Assembly (NCBI GenBank): GCA_025618425.1
Contig: CM046845.1
Coordinates: 6,873,491-6,937,490, forward strand
Source: Heliocidaris tuberculata
Taxonomy: Eukaryota; Echinodermata; Echinoidea; Camarodonta; Echinometridae
Direction of reading: 5' to 3'
DNA: 64,000 bases
In this document: positions 45,649 to 55,159 of the stretch, piece after piece
Layout: every line of letters starts with the position of its first letter
How positions within the stretch are numbered: the first letter of the stretch is position 1
Made by a program: the position numbers and the translations under genes
Notes under the pieces: generated by a model
What the model was told of the DNA's origin: nothing
What the model saw: the letters and a program-made list of their open reading frames with translations, nothing else
The model's database searches: none

Positions 45649-46096
45649 GGGGGGGGGGGGGGGGCAGGGGGGCACTCAACTTTACTGTTGTATATACACA
45701 CGCGCGACCACAGGTTTTCCAAACCCCTCCCCAAAACAAGTTTTATCCATTGGTCAAATTTACACCCGATTCAAGTATTTTCGCGTGCTTTCTTGAAAAG
45801 TTTAACCCCTTAAACAAGTAACCCCTAAAACATAGGCCTACCCCTAAACAAGGCAATTCTAGGTTCTGGGGAAAAGTTACCCTAAACGCGTAGTGACAAA
45901 CTCCACAAACATGACAAAGATACCCCTTTTTCCGATTTTTGGCAAATTTGACATCCGCGCCTTAACCGACAAAACCTACCCTTTTCACTTTTTTTTTTTT
46001 GTTTTTTGTTTTGTTTTGTTTTGTCTTTTTTTAGCTCGTGTGTAAAGCGATAATAGTTGAGTGCCCCCCCCCCCCCGCGGGGGGGGGGGGGGGGGG
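45649..46096. mobile_element. Repeat with GGGGCACTCAA...TTGAGTGCCCC ends
   Basis: A G16 run followed by GGGGGGCACTCAACTTTA opens the element. ATAGTTGAGTGCCCCCC followed by a C run closes it, an inverted repeat of about 15 bp plus the homopolymers. The interior is a degenerate series of AACCCCTAAACAAG-type words and a TG-rich tract. At 46064-46096 a run of 13 C is followed by GC and 18 G, so the boundary itself is a homopolymer palindrome. Confidence 0.65.
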
Positions 46097-46390
46097 CTTG
46101 TTAAGCTCTACTTAAGCCCATCGTCGGGTTTAACTTGTTTAATTATAGTTGAAAATGGGCCTGATTGTCGATAACGGCATATTGTCCTATAAACATAACT
46201 TTAAATTCCGCCATTACACAGTTCCTATTGTGGGCGGGCTGTTTAAATTCGACTGAATCCCCCCCCCCCCCCTCCAGTGATAAGCCATAAGGGTAATATA
46301 TTTGATATAACTTAATTTACAGCTTCTGTTTAAGAGATCAGCCAACCGTTTAATTTCATGAGAGAACTTAATTTTAAAAGTTCGTATATA
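46097..46390. other. Spacer left of the Tc1 element
   Basis: A C run lies at about 46259-46272. Nothing else is visible. Confidence 0.45.
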
Positions 46391-46588
46391 AACCCCTCAA
46401 AAAAAGTTCTGCAATTCAAGTTTAAGCATTTATATCTCTCTAGTAACTGTATGATCATCATCAAGTTTGATATCATTGTAAAGCTTGTTTATTCACCTTC
46501 ACAATGATACCACATTTGTATTGATTATGTAATCACGGAATGTGCAGTGCACCTAAAAATAGGGCAAAGTCAAAAGTGAAAAGTTGCA
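46391..46588 (+). repeat. Left long inverted repeat of the Tc1 element
   Basis: The outer end is AACCCCTCAAAAAAAGTTCT and the inner end AAGTCAAAAGTGAAAAGTTG. Both are mirrored in the right repeat. Confidence 0.85.
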
Positions 46589-47106
46589 GAATGCATTGTT
46601 ATTGTTCACACTGAGTTCTTAACTGGAATGAAAGGTTTTGTTTCTTTGTTTTTGTTCCTTTTGGTTTGTTTAATTTTGTATTAGGTGTGCATGTTTCTGC
46701 TGTAATCCCTTGTTTGGTGGACAAATATTGTTTTCAGTGATTTTGAAGTGGAATTATTCTTTTGTTTTAAGATGGAATGTGTTTTAATCAGCAACTGACT
46801 GTGATTACATTAATATTGTGTTTTGGTTTCATGCAGAATATTGCAAGTTTCCACCTTAGCAGTACACAACTGCGGTGGGGAAAAAAGTCTCTCCTCAGCA
46901 AATTATCTCATTTTCAGCCATGTAACCCTATCACAGAAACATAAGCAACACAAACTCTCCTCTTCTCTTGGATTGCTTTTCACTTCAACAAACACATTCC
47001 CCTTTCTTGATGTGAACTCATGTTCTTTAACTCTCTCTCCCCTCTCTAACGAAACAAAAACAAACACAAATACACAAATTTGCAAATGACAAAATGTTTG
47101 GCACTT

Positions 47107-47112
47107 TTTATT
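47107..47112 (-). promoter_or_regulatory. Polyadenylation signal of the transposase gene
   Basis: AATAAA on the minus strand lies 45 bases past the transposase stop codon, inside the element. Confidence 0.5.
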
Positions 47113-47156
47113 GAGTAACATGCACATCAAATGTGGAATAGCAAAGGATCAGAAGT

Positions 47157-48176
47157 TCAGTAGCGAGTAGAAGATCCGAATATAGCTACGACAGCCTGGC
47201 ATCTCCTCCTCATGCTTGTCACCAGCCTGGTGATGCGTTGCTGTGGGATGAGGTTCCACTCTTCGATAAGGATCTGTCGCAACTCAGCCAGTGTAGTGTG
47301 ATCTGTCACTCTGGCGCGTACAGCACGGCCAAGCTGGTCCCACAGGTGCTCGATTGGGTTCAAGTCAGGGCTGTTCGCAGGCCAATCCATCCTCGTCACT
47401 GCCTCCTCCTGCAGGTATTCGGTGATGATCCTTGCTCTGTGTGGGCGGGCGTTGTCATCTTGGAAGATGGCGTTTGGTCCAAGATTGCGCATGTATGGGA
47501 TGACCTCTGGCCGAAGAATGTTGTCTCGGTATCTCTCTGCTGTCAGGTTTCCATCAACGATGATAAGCTGTGTCTTTCCCTCAGCAGATATGCCACCCCA
47601 CACCATAAAACTGCCTCCTCCAAACGCTGTTACCCGGTCGATGCAGCAGTCAGCGAAGCGTTCCCCACGGCGACGCCACACTTTCACCCTTCCGTCCAGT
47701 TTCCTCAAGCAGAATCTGGATTCATCTGTAAAAAGGACATTCTGCCACATTTCCCGGTTCCATCGAAGATGTTGCAAACACCAGCGTTGACGGGAATGAC
47801 GATGCAAGGCCGAAAGTGCAGGTCTTCTTGCTGCCTTGTGAGCTCTTAAATTGGCTGCGTGAAGTCTGTTCCTGATGGTCTGGTCGGAGAGTCGCTTGGC
47901 AAATCTTCGAGCAAATCGTCCTTGCAGGTTCCTGGAAGATAACCTTCGATTCCGCAGGGCAGAAAGAGTCAGGAAGCGGTCTTCTTGTTGGGTTGTCTTC
48001 TTTGGACGACCACTCCTTGGTCTGTCCTTGACATCCCCAGTTTCCCGGAACTTTGCCAATAATCTGGAGATGGTACTGGGACTCACTCCAAATTGAGCAG
48101 CAACTTCTCTTTGGGGAATACCGGCTTCGATTTGGCCGATTGCTCGAGCCTTCTCAACATTTGATAGACGTGGCAT
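47157..48176 (-). CDS. Tc1-type DD34E transposase, intact
   Basis: The enzyme binds the element's inverted repeats and cuts and pastes the element in the nucleus. The 339-residue protein has the usual length for Tc1 transposases. An N-terminal paired-type DNA-binding region shows a first helix-turn-helix (residues about 5-45, REVAAQFGVSPSTISRLL). A GRPKK AT-hook-like motif follows at 56-60, and a second helix-turn-helix at about 65-110 (LSDQTIRNRLHAANL). The catalytic triad is D151 (VLFTDESRF), D241 (FQDDNARPH) and E276 (SPDLNPIEHLWD), with 34 residues between the last two. The glycine-rich box (VWGGIS) is at 192-197. There is no stop, frameshift or missing catalytic residue. The first ATG is used; it lies inside matching inverted repeats. 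The substitution load elsewhere is unknown, so activity is plausible but untested. Confidence 0.95.
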   Translation of the reverse strand: MPRLSNVEKARAIGQIEAGIPQREVAAQFGVSPSTISRLLAKFRETGDVKDRPRSGRPKKTTQQEDRFLTLSALRNRRLSSRNLQGRFARRFAKRLSDQTIRNRLHAANLRAHKAARRPALSALHRHSRQRWCLQHLRWNREMWQNVLFTDESRFCLRKLDGRVKVWRRRGERFADCCIDRVTAFGGGSFMVWGGISAEGKTQLIIVDGNLTAERYRDNILRPEVIPYMRNLGPNAIFQDDNARPHRARIITEYLQEEAVTRMDWPANSPDLNPIEHLWDQLGRAVRARVTDHTTLAELRQILIEEWNLIPQQRITRLVTSMRRRCQAVVAIFGSSTRY

Positions 48177-48363
48177 GTTAACATACGCGAACAGCTACTC
48201 TTTAAAAGTAAGCACTGCGAAGCATAAAGCTTGTGCAAGGCACATTTCATCTACCAAACAGGAAATAAACTTGTTGAATCATTCATGACCCATTCAACAT
48301 CATTCACACACACCCGACATTGCAACAAAAGCAATAGACAATAGCCAAGATAGCCATTCAATT

Positions 48364-48561
48364 TGCAACTTTTCACTTTTGACTTTGCCCTCTATTCAGG
48401 GGTGCTGTGCATTCAAGGATGACATAACCATTACAAATGGGTCATGGATGTGAAGGGGGATAAATGAACTTTCCAATGATCTAAAAATCAAGAATGATTA
48501 AAAAGCCGCCAAAAAGATATCAAGGCTCAAAGTTGAATTGCAGAACTTTTTTTGAGGGGTT
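48364..48561 (-). repeat. Right long inverted repeat of the Tc1 element
   Basis: Mirror of 46391-46588. The outer 29 bases match, the middle is partly diverged and the inner TGCAACTTTTCACTTTTGAC matches again. Confidence 0.85.
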
Positions 48562-48563
48562 TA

Positions 48564-48983
48564 GATTTATTTGTTTAAATAGGCCTATATCCAATTATCA
48601 TTTTAATATATCTAAAGACAATCATGTTGCATTTAAAACATTGGGAAACTGTCAGTAATTCCATGTTAAGTTCATTAGTTTCTCGATTGTTATGGAAGTT
48701 TTATTGTTGGTATTGCTACAACACGATTAGCATAACAGAAAGTATGTTACATGTTCTTATATATACCATTATTACAAGAAAAATAGGTGGACCCAAAGCC
48801 GTCCAGGAAAACACACCTCGTATTGTTCCGTTCAAAGGAAATCTCACCCATAATGTAAGTGAAGATATACTGAAAGGTTAATTTTATTCCTACCTGTTGA
48901 TCTACAAGATTCCCCACCAACGAGAGAGGTTATTCATATCAATCAAGATATTCTAAGCATATTGTATATATATGTATATACAC
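48564..48983. other. AT-rich spacer
   Basis: An 85-codon frame (48624-48881) is not recognised. A TA-rich run precedes the tRNA-like sequence. Confidence 0.4.
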
Positions 48984-49160
48984 TGGCCCGTCTCCGTGGT
49001 CTAGTGGTCAAGGCATTGGCGTTCTGAGCCAACGACCCGGGTTCGATTCCCGGCGGAGACATTTTTTCAACCTTTGCAAAAATTCAAAAAGGGAGGACAG
49101 CTCTGGGGAACTTTGATTTAAGCTACGCAACCATTATTCTCTCATTTTCATTTCTCACAA
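48984..49160 (+). mobile_element. tRNA-headed repeat unit 1 (head plus shared tail)
   Basis: After the tRNA-like head, a tail ATTTTTTCAACCTTTGCAAA through GGGAGGACAGCTCTGGGG to TTTCTCACAATTATA is conserved in all three units. It ends at an AT microsatellite. This is the head-plus-tail layout of a young SINE, or of a local duplication of a tRNA gene with its 3' flank. Confidence 0.55.
48990..49060 (+). tRNA. tRNA-Arg(UCU)-like sequence, unit 1
   Basis: The 71 bases fold as a full cloverleaf: acceptor GTCTCCG / CGGAGAC, D stem GTCT / AGGC, anticodon stem TTGGC / GCCAA, T stem CCGGG / CCCGG with loop TTCGATT. The loop GTTCTGA places UCU as anticodon (arginine). A box TGGTCTAGTGG and B box GGTTCGATTCC match the polymerase III consensus. 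G at position 32 and G at 37 are unusual. A tail of about 100 bases after it is shared with the two units below, so it is a SINE head or a duplicated tRNA locus more than a simple gene. Confidence 0.5.
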
Positions 49161-49161
49161 T

Positions 49162-49230
<69 letters not shown>

Positions 49231-49249
49231 GTGTGTGTGTGTGTGTGTG
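49162..49249. repeat. (TA)n(GT)n microsatellite
   Basis: About ten TA units run into more than 30 GT units with one C interruption. It separates the first two tRNA-headed units. Confidence 0.95.
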
Positions 49250-49314
49250 AACAGAGAATGATGGAACACACATCCACACCTCTCTCGCTATGTATAATTA
49301 TGTATATATATATA

Positions 49315-49498
49315 TATAATTGTGAGAAATGAAAATGCGAGAATAATGGTTGCGTAGCTTAAATCAAAGTTCCCCAGAGCTGTCCTCCATTTTTGAATTT
49401 TTGCAAAGGTTGACAAAATGTCTCCGCCGGGAATCGAACCCGGGTCGTTGGCTTAGAACGCCAATGCCTTAACCACTAGACCACGGAGACGGGCCAGT
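49315..49498 (-). mobile_element. tRNA-headed repeat unit 2, inverted
   Basis: This is the exact inverse of unit 1, from TTGTGAGAAATGAAAATG through the tail to the tRNA-like head, and GGGCCAGTG beyond it matches the bases before unit 1. The homology extends past the head on the 5' side. This favours local inverted duplication over two independent insertions. Confidence 0.6.
49420..49490 (-). tRNA. tRNA-Arg(UCU)-like sequence, unit 2
   Basis: Same cloverleaf as unit 1 on the minus strand. The anticodon loop is GTTCTAA (A at 37) and the D loop contains GGTTAA, both closer to a functional tRNA. It is the best of the three candidates for a working gene, though G at position 32 remains odd. Confidence 0.5.
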
Positions 49499-49598
49499 GA
49501 TTTCGGCGACACGAGGTTCAATTGACCGACAGATTGACAAATCTTCAACCTTATTAATTAATTCCTTTGTCGGGGGCAGGTGAGTTTTGAACAAAGAC

Positions 49599-49755
49599 AA
49601 GGCATTGGCGTTCTAAGCCAACGACCCGGGTTCGATTCCCGGCGGAGACATTTTTTCAACCTTTGCAAAAATTCAAAAAGGGAGGACATCTCTGGGGAAC
49701 TTTGATTTAAGCTACGCAACCATTATTCTCTCATTTTCATTTCTCACAATTATAA
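49599..49755 (+). mobile_element. tRNA-headed repeat unit 3, 5'-truncated
   Basis: It starts inside the D arm (AAGGCATTGGCG), so the A box is lost. It keeps the anticodon loop GTTCTAA, the B box and the full shared tail to TCACAATTATA. A 5' truncation is what reverse-transcription-driven copying leaves. It should be inactive. Confidence 0.65.
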
Positions 49756-49816
49756 TTATTTCCACGAGAGTTGCCAAAGCTGTTGTATATGTTATTTCCT
49801 TACAATTGTTTATAAA

Positions 49817-49819
49817 GAA

Positions 49820-49846
<27 letters not shown>
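49817..49846. repeat. (TA)n microsatellite
   Basis: About 14 TA dinucleotides. Confidence 0.85.
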
Positions 49847-49851
<5 letters not shown>

Positions 49852-50044
49852 AGGTCTCTCAGCATTACATGGACGTCGCCATTTTCTTGATAACGTAGGC
49901 CTAGGCCTATTAAGATAAGTAGTTATGATATATTGTACTCGGTTCCGATTGTATAGGTAATAAAAAATAACATTTGACACTTTTGATTGATAAACTCAAA
50001 AGTTCTAACCCCTGTCAAGCCAAAATTTTATCATTGTAAACTGA

Positions 50045-50235
50045 ATGTATTGGGGGACAACTCTCCAATCTGTTGTGCACTAAAACATCATTAAATTCCC
50101 GTTCTCTCCTAAGCCTTGGGGCTGTTCTCAAATATATTATGGATAACATGCTGCTACATGTCCCCCAGTAAAGAAAATATCCTACCTAGTGACAACATTT
50201 AAAAAAAAGAGTATTTTAGAATTGTTTCATTATTT
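50045..50235. mobile_element. MITE family C fragment (central part)
   Basis: GGGGGACAACTCTCC, GGCTGTTCTCAAATATATT and GTATTTTAGAATTG match the middle of the copy at 18304-18900 in order. Both termini are missing. Confidence 0.6.
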
Positions 50236-50379
50236 CAAGACTCTTCAGTGAAGTGGCCATTTTCGGGAGGAGGAAGTGTGTTTGAGTGTAACAAATTATT
50301 GGAGAGAAAGAGGTGCACGAGCGCTAGTGAACAAAAGAAAAATATCCATTAAGAGAGAGAATGCCAACATAATAATAGA

Positions 50380-50826
50380 TGTAACTTATATAGCGCCAAA
50401 TCCACTCTGTGGAGTGCTCAAGGCGCATGTAAAAATCGATTAAGAATTAAACAGAAATGTTTTTACATGATTTTTAAAAGAATCAGATGTTATACACTTT
50501 TTGATGTCTTCAGGAAGGCTATTCCATAATTTAGTACATGCGTGGGCAAATGATCTCCCCCCCCCCCCCCCAAGATTTTGCGACTTTAGGGGGTGTAATT
50601 TTGAATGAAAGAGGTATTGTATTGGGGAGCAGAGCCGTGAACGCAGTGAAAAGTGAGCAACAAAATTTTGAAAATAAAGCGATGTTTGACAGGGAGCCAG
50701 TGCAGCGACTGCAAAACAGGGGAGATATAGGTAAGCTTGGTGGACAGAGAAACAATGCGAGCCCCAGCATTTTGAAGCTTCTGGAGCTTGACAACATATT
50801 TAGGGGTAAATTGAACAAAATAACAT
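50380..50826. repeat. Probable old dispersed repeat, type unknown
   Basis: ACTTATATAGCGCCAAATCC followed by GTGCTCAAGGCGC, then GAAGGCTATTCCATAATTT and CAGGGAGCCAGTGCAGCG, has the feel of an ancient LINE or SINE 3' region. I cannot name the family. The 21-bp array begins directly after it. Confidence 0.35.
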
Positions 50827-50827
50827 C

Positions 50828-51372
50828 TTGAGGGAACGAGATATTATCTCGAGGGAACGAGATAATATCTCGAGGGAACGAGATAATATCTCGAGGGAAC
50901 GAGAAAATATCTCGAGGGAACGAGATAATATCTCGAGGGAACGAGATATTATCTCGAGGGAACGAGATAATATCTCGAGGGAACGAGATAATATCTCGAG
51001 GGAACGAGATAATATCTCGAGGGAACGAGATAATATCTCGAGGGAACGAGATAATATCTCGAGGGAACGAGATATTATCTCGAGGGAACGAGATAATATC
51101 TCGAGGGAACGAGATAATATCTCGAGGGAACGAGATAATATCTCGAGGGAACGAGATAATATCTCGAGGGAACGAGATAATATCTCGAGGGAACGAGATA
51201 TTATCTCGAGGGAACGAGATATTATCTCGAGGGAACGAGATAATATCTCGAGGGAACGAGATATTATCTCGAGGGAACGAGATAATATCTCGAGGGAACG
51301 AGTTATTATCTCGAGGGAACGAGATAATATATCTCCAAAAAAGATTTTCCCCATGTCCCTTCCCGGGCTCCG
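50828..51372 (+). repeat. 21-bp tandem array, copy 2 (24 units) with unique outer flank
   Basis: 24 units of GAGGGAACGAGATAWTATCTC are followed by TCTCCAAAAAAGATTTTCCC and CCCTTCCCGGGCTCCG, the inverse of the flank left of copy 1. The centre base W is T in units 1, 6, 12, 18, 19, 21 and 23 and A in the rest. Unit 4 (GAGAAAATATCTC) and unit 23 (GAGTTATTATCTC) carry one further change. Long frames on both strands are artefacts of the period. Confidence 0.95.
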
Positions 51373-52799
51373 CACTTGGCACACTCTTCACCACGCAAAT
51401 AAATGATAAACCATGCTACATCCAAACAACATTCTAATGTTATATGTCGTCGCTTTAATGATTGAGATAGTTCCTCTCCCGCGATCTGTTGATCTCCGAG
51501 GATATCCTTGTCAATTACCGCCAGATCGGCAAGGGTGCAATATGAAATCGAGATAAAATATTAGAAATAAATCACAAAAGTTTGATTGGAGCGGTGGACT
51601 GGGTTGAGATCACATACCGGCAGTCATACATGACTGATAAATCTTTCCAGATTATACATTATACATTCAGCAATGTATTTTTCTACATCCTCTGTATGCT
51701 CTACACATCTCTCTCTCCCTCTAGCTCTCTCCCTCTATTTCTCTCTCTATCCCTTCCCCCCTCTCTCTTTCCTAACCCCCCCCCCCCTCTACCTCTCATT
51801 GTATATCATATATAAGTCTATTTTTCTATCATAATCTCATTAAAGATTAATATCATTGTAAATAATATATTATTGTTTGACTTTTTCATAATTTTTTCTG
51901 GTATTATTTCGACCCGACTCAAATATCATTTTAATGTTTTCCTACACCCCTACCCCCTCTGCTCTGTACGTCTCTCCCCGCCCTTATCCCCGTCTCTCTT
52001 CCTATAGCTTCCATCCCACTTGGATGAAAATGGAGCTATATGAACATTATCATCTGGTATATTACTTCGTTCTCTGCTAAATCACTTTTTTTTTCAATGA
52101 TCGCAGTCACGTCGAAGATTTCACGTTTTTATTCAGCGCCAATTCCGCAATTCTGCATAAAAAGGCCCTCAGCAAGCCAGCGATGGGTCAACTTTTCTTC
52201 CCTTTTCATGCCTGATATTTTCTTTTATCAAGAGATATATACCATCAAGGACAACACTATATCTTCTAAAATTATACTATGTTTCGTTTCGTACACGATT
52301 TGTTATTCTGAACGAGACGTAATGGGCCAATTATCATGATTAACCTCGGAGAAAATTATGCAACAAAACATTTCGCTGAATACAGAAATCAAATTATGAA
52401 CATCGTTACATAGATTTACCAGCTTTGTAAGTGCTAAGGCATTCAGATTTGACTCTTTTTAAAAATGTTTCTGTTACCATCTTTTTGGCGAATCCACTGA
52501 AAGACGAAAATACAAGATCATTCAAAGTGTGTCGTTTTGTGAACGTTCTGAACTGTTGCGTGCATGTGAAATTAATGTCTCGCTTACATGGCTTAGAATG
52601 AGGATTTTATAGAAACTCATAGCCTTTTCTTCGCGGTAATGCGATCTTTTCTACTTGTTCGGCACAATATAGACATCATTTTCTTTAACAATACATTACA
52701 AGAAGAGTGCGATTTTTAAGCGAGACATATAAATCATTATTATTGTCAAGGCAGTCAGAATCTTGACAATGCACAGACAGTCATGTCTTCAAATCCATC
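51373..52799. other. Non-coding stretch with pyrimidine-rich part
   Basis: From about 51700 to 51800 and again near 51950-52020 the plus strand is pyrimidine-rich. No gene is supported. Confidence 0.45.
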
Positions 52800-53195
52800 T
52801 GAAAGAGGAGGATAAATAAAGTGGAAATATATTTTTGAGCTTTCTCATTCTTTTTATATCAGTTTGGAAATATATCAGAGAGGAAAATGTTTGCTCAAAA
52901 TTATAGCTCTTTAAAATGAGCTCATATTCGAAATATGACAAGAAAAAGCAGAAAACTTTGGCCCAAATTTTCATGCCACACGTGTATGTAGTCCCATATG
53001 CACATTCCCGTGTGCAGTGCATATGACTATCAGCAAGATTAATTCAATTTCATATCATTTTGATGATTCTAAAGCCTGACAGTCATTGACAGTATACATC
53101 ACTAATGTGCTACATAATCAATCTTTCTCAATTGCTTCCAGACAGAGGGTTTCTTTTACAATGTATTCACATGACCAGAACTTAACTTAATCTCT
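52800..53195 (-). repeat. Dispersed repeat R, copy 3 (uninterrupted)
   Basis: It shares TTGAGCTTTCTCATTC, CATATTCGAAATATGACAAG, ATTTTGATGATTCTAAAGCC and CAGTATACATCA with the copies at 32054 and 18222. Orientation as copy 2. Confidence 0.75.
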
Positions 53196-53733
53196 TTAAC
53201 AACATGACTTTCTGTTAAGGAGAACAAGAAGAGAAAGAAGTCACCAGAAGACCTATACTACACGCCCTCCTTATCATCTTAATGATTACCATATAATCGG
53301 TCTAATTACTGCGATTCGATAACAATGCCGCCAGAGACAAAACGTTCTAGTACACTAAGAGCAATTACACCCAATTAACAAGCAGTAGTTAAAACTAATG
53401 ACTGCAATAATGAGGTAGCCTAATTGAAAGACTTAAACAATGACGATAGGTTGATGGAAATTAGTCACTCACAGTCAGATCGATGATCCAGGTTTTGTAT
53501 AAAAAAGGGGGGGCACTGTTAACTATCTATCATCTTTTAGTTTTCAAAGTATTTTGCAAACATCCAATGATCATATTGAAAAAATATAAATGAGAACTTT
53601 CAAATGAAGAGAATGCTGACAAGTGTCCGTAAAGACACTTGGGTGTCATGATTTGATACAGATTTTGATTACACGACCCAATGTTAACTTTTGTCATGGC
53701 CCATGAAAATTTAACCACATCATTCTGGAAGTA

Positions 53734-53761
53734 CCCCCCCCCCCCCCCCCCCCCCCCCCCC
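53734..53761. repeat. C28 homopolymer
   Basis: 28 consecutive C on the plus strand, one of the longest of many C or G runs in the window. Confidence 0.9.
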
Positions 53762-54210
53762 TCTCCCTCTCATTTATAAGGCCCATATTAAACTACAGAC
53801 GCATCTTACAAAGTCATTCGGCTTGGAAATTTAGAGCCAGGGAAAGATTTCATCATGTGTAATCGCATGAAGCCGTTAATGGATCCAATAGACATGATAG
53901 AAGTACTTAATTACTGGTAAATTTACGAAATTAAGAAATTCCCTGAATGAATCTCTACGGACAGAACTTACCAAAGTATTCTACGAGAAGCACTTGAAAA
54001 CATGAAATCATAATCACGGAAAGAGCGAATGTGATCCATCCACACCGGCAATTAATATGATTTCTAATCTCCCCGAAATCAAAATCAGAAGTCTCGGGTC
54101 AGGTTGTCGAGTTTACAAAGCTTTCATCTAAATTTTGGAAAACATGAAACGTGGGTGGGCAAGCAAAATATAATCTGTAGTAGTGGGAATGGTATCCTCG
54201 TTATATGACT
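53762..54210. other. Non-coding spacer
   Basis: No structure seen. Confidence 0.45.
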
Positions 54211-54363
54211 CAGGGGCCGTTTTTGAAAGTGGGGGGGGGGGGGGTTGATTTCACTCATTAATAACAATTTTTAAACCTTTTTTCCGAGGTTTTATGAAAC
54301 GTGTCTACTCAAAAAAGTGGGGGCTGCAGCCTCCAGCCCTCTCCTCCCCGGTTCCGCGGCACA
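54211..54363 (-). repeat. Dispersed repeat D, copy 2 (inverted)
   Basis: CAGGGGCCGTTTTTGAAAGT, then TCCGAGGTTTTATGAAACG, then CCCGGTTCCGCGG is the inverse of 34090-34260. The CA run present in copy 1 is missing here. Confidence 0.75.
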
Positions 54364-55016
54364 TGTGACTGAATTGTAGATTTGGTTTTAATCAGTATTC
54401 CCCATGATGATGGATGGAGGGGGCGGGGGCTTCTCGTTGGAGTGGGGGGGGGGGGGGGGAGAAAAACGCTTCCTTCAGTGTATTGTGCGATTTGCCGACA
54501 AATGGCTTCACATTATAGCTAGAAGCCAGTAGATTATTCAATACTTAATGAGGAGAAGAAGAGGCACGAGTCGGGGAGAAAGTGAGAAATGTACAGAGAG
54601 GGACAGAACAGGCACATACAAATTTAAAAGCTTCCATTGTCAGGGAAACATCGATCAATTCAAGTATGTGCAAATATTATTCACCTTGGAATAGAATAGG
54701 GTGGGCGTGTCGCGTGCCTTCTTGAACAAGCAAATGTTCTGGGGCAGACAGCATCGTTTCATGAACAAATTTGAAGGAAGCTCTACAAATAGAGGTTTTC
54801 ATTCAGTCATTCCCGATAGCAGTTTGCGAGTCTTTTCAATCAAATCATTATTTGCATTTTCTCTGCCTGGTCTCTACTACCTCACCAAAATGCAATGAAC
54901 TAAATAAGATGCTTATTCTGAACAACAATTTCTGCTTTCTCAATTATACCCATACGTATTGTACATGTTATGAGTAGGAGACGTTGGAAGTTAGCACAGA
55001 AGTATGCAGATCTGGG
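54364..55016. other. Non-coding spacer with G run
   Basis: A G run lies at about 54445-54459. No gene is supported. Confidence 0.45.
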
Positions 55017-55158
55017 CCCTGATTCATAAAAGTTGTTATCAATAACAACTGCCCCATTTCTATGACAAAATTGCTCTCAGCCAATCAGATTCAAGCATTT
55101 CAGTAGTTTATAACATTTACTGTAACTTGTTATTGATAACGAGTTTTATGAAACAGGG
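55017..55158. mobile_element. Palindromic MITE, family B copy 2
   Basis: The ends CCCTGATTCATAAAAGTTG and CGAGTTTTATGAAACAGGG are inverted, with GTTATCAATAAC words in both arms. The centre contains AGCCAATCAGATTC, a clean CCAAT box. Confidence 0.85.
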
Positions 55159-55159
55159 C

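Larger units (their letters stand above)
46391..48561 (-). mobile_element. Complete Tc1/mariner element, 2171 bp
   Basis: The terminal inverted repeat AACCCCTCAAAAAAAGTTCT is identical at both ends over at least 29 bases, and TA flanks each side (46389-46390 and 48562-48563). Inverted similarity extends about 198 bp inward (46391-46588 and 48364-48561). It is strong at the outer and inner ends (TGCAACTTTTCACTTTTGAC) and weaker in the middle, a long-inverted-repeat layout known in Tc1 elements with two transposase sites per end. The single gene inside is intact on the minus strand. Everything needed for transposition appears present. Confidence 0.92.

Noticed and set aside
47238..47849. Plus-strand frames of 203 and 122 codons
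   Set aside because: They are shadows of the transposase gene on the opposite strand.
50531..51394. Long frames (192-287 codons) over the 21-bp array, and similar ones at 43260-43649
   Set aside because: They are open only because the unit is 21 bases with no stop codon; both strands are open at once.
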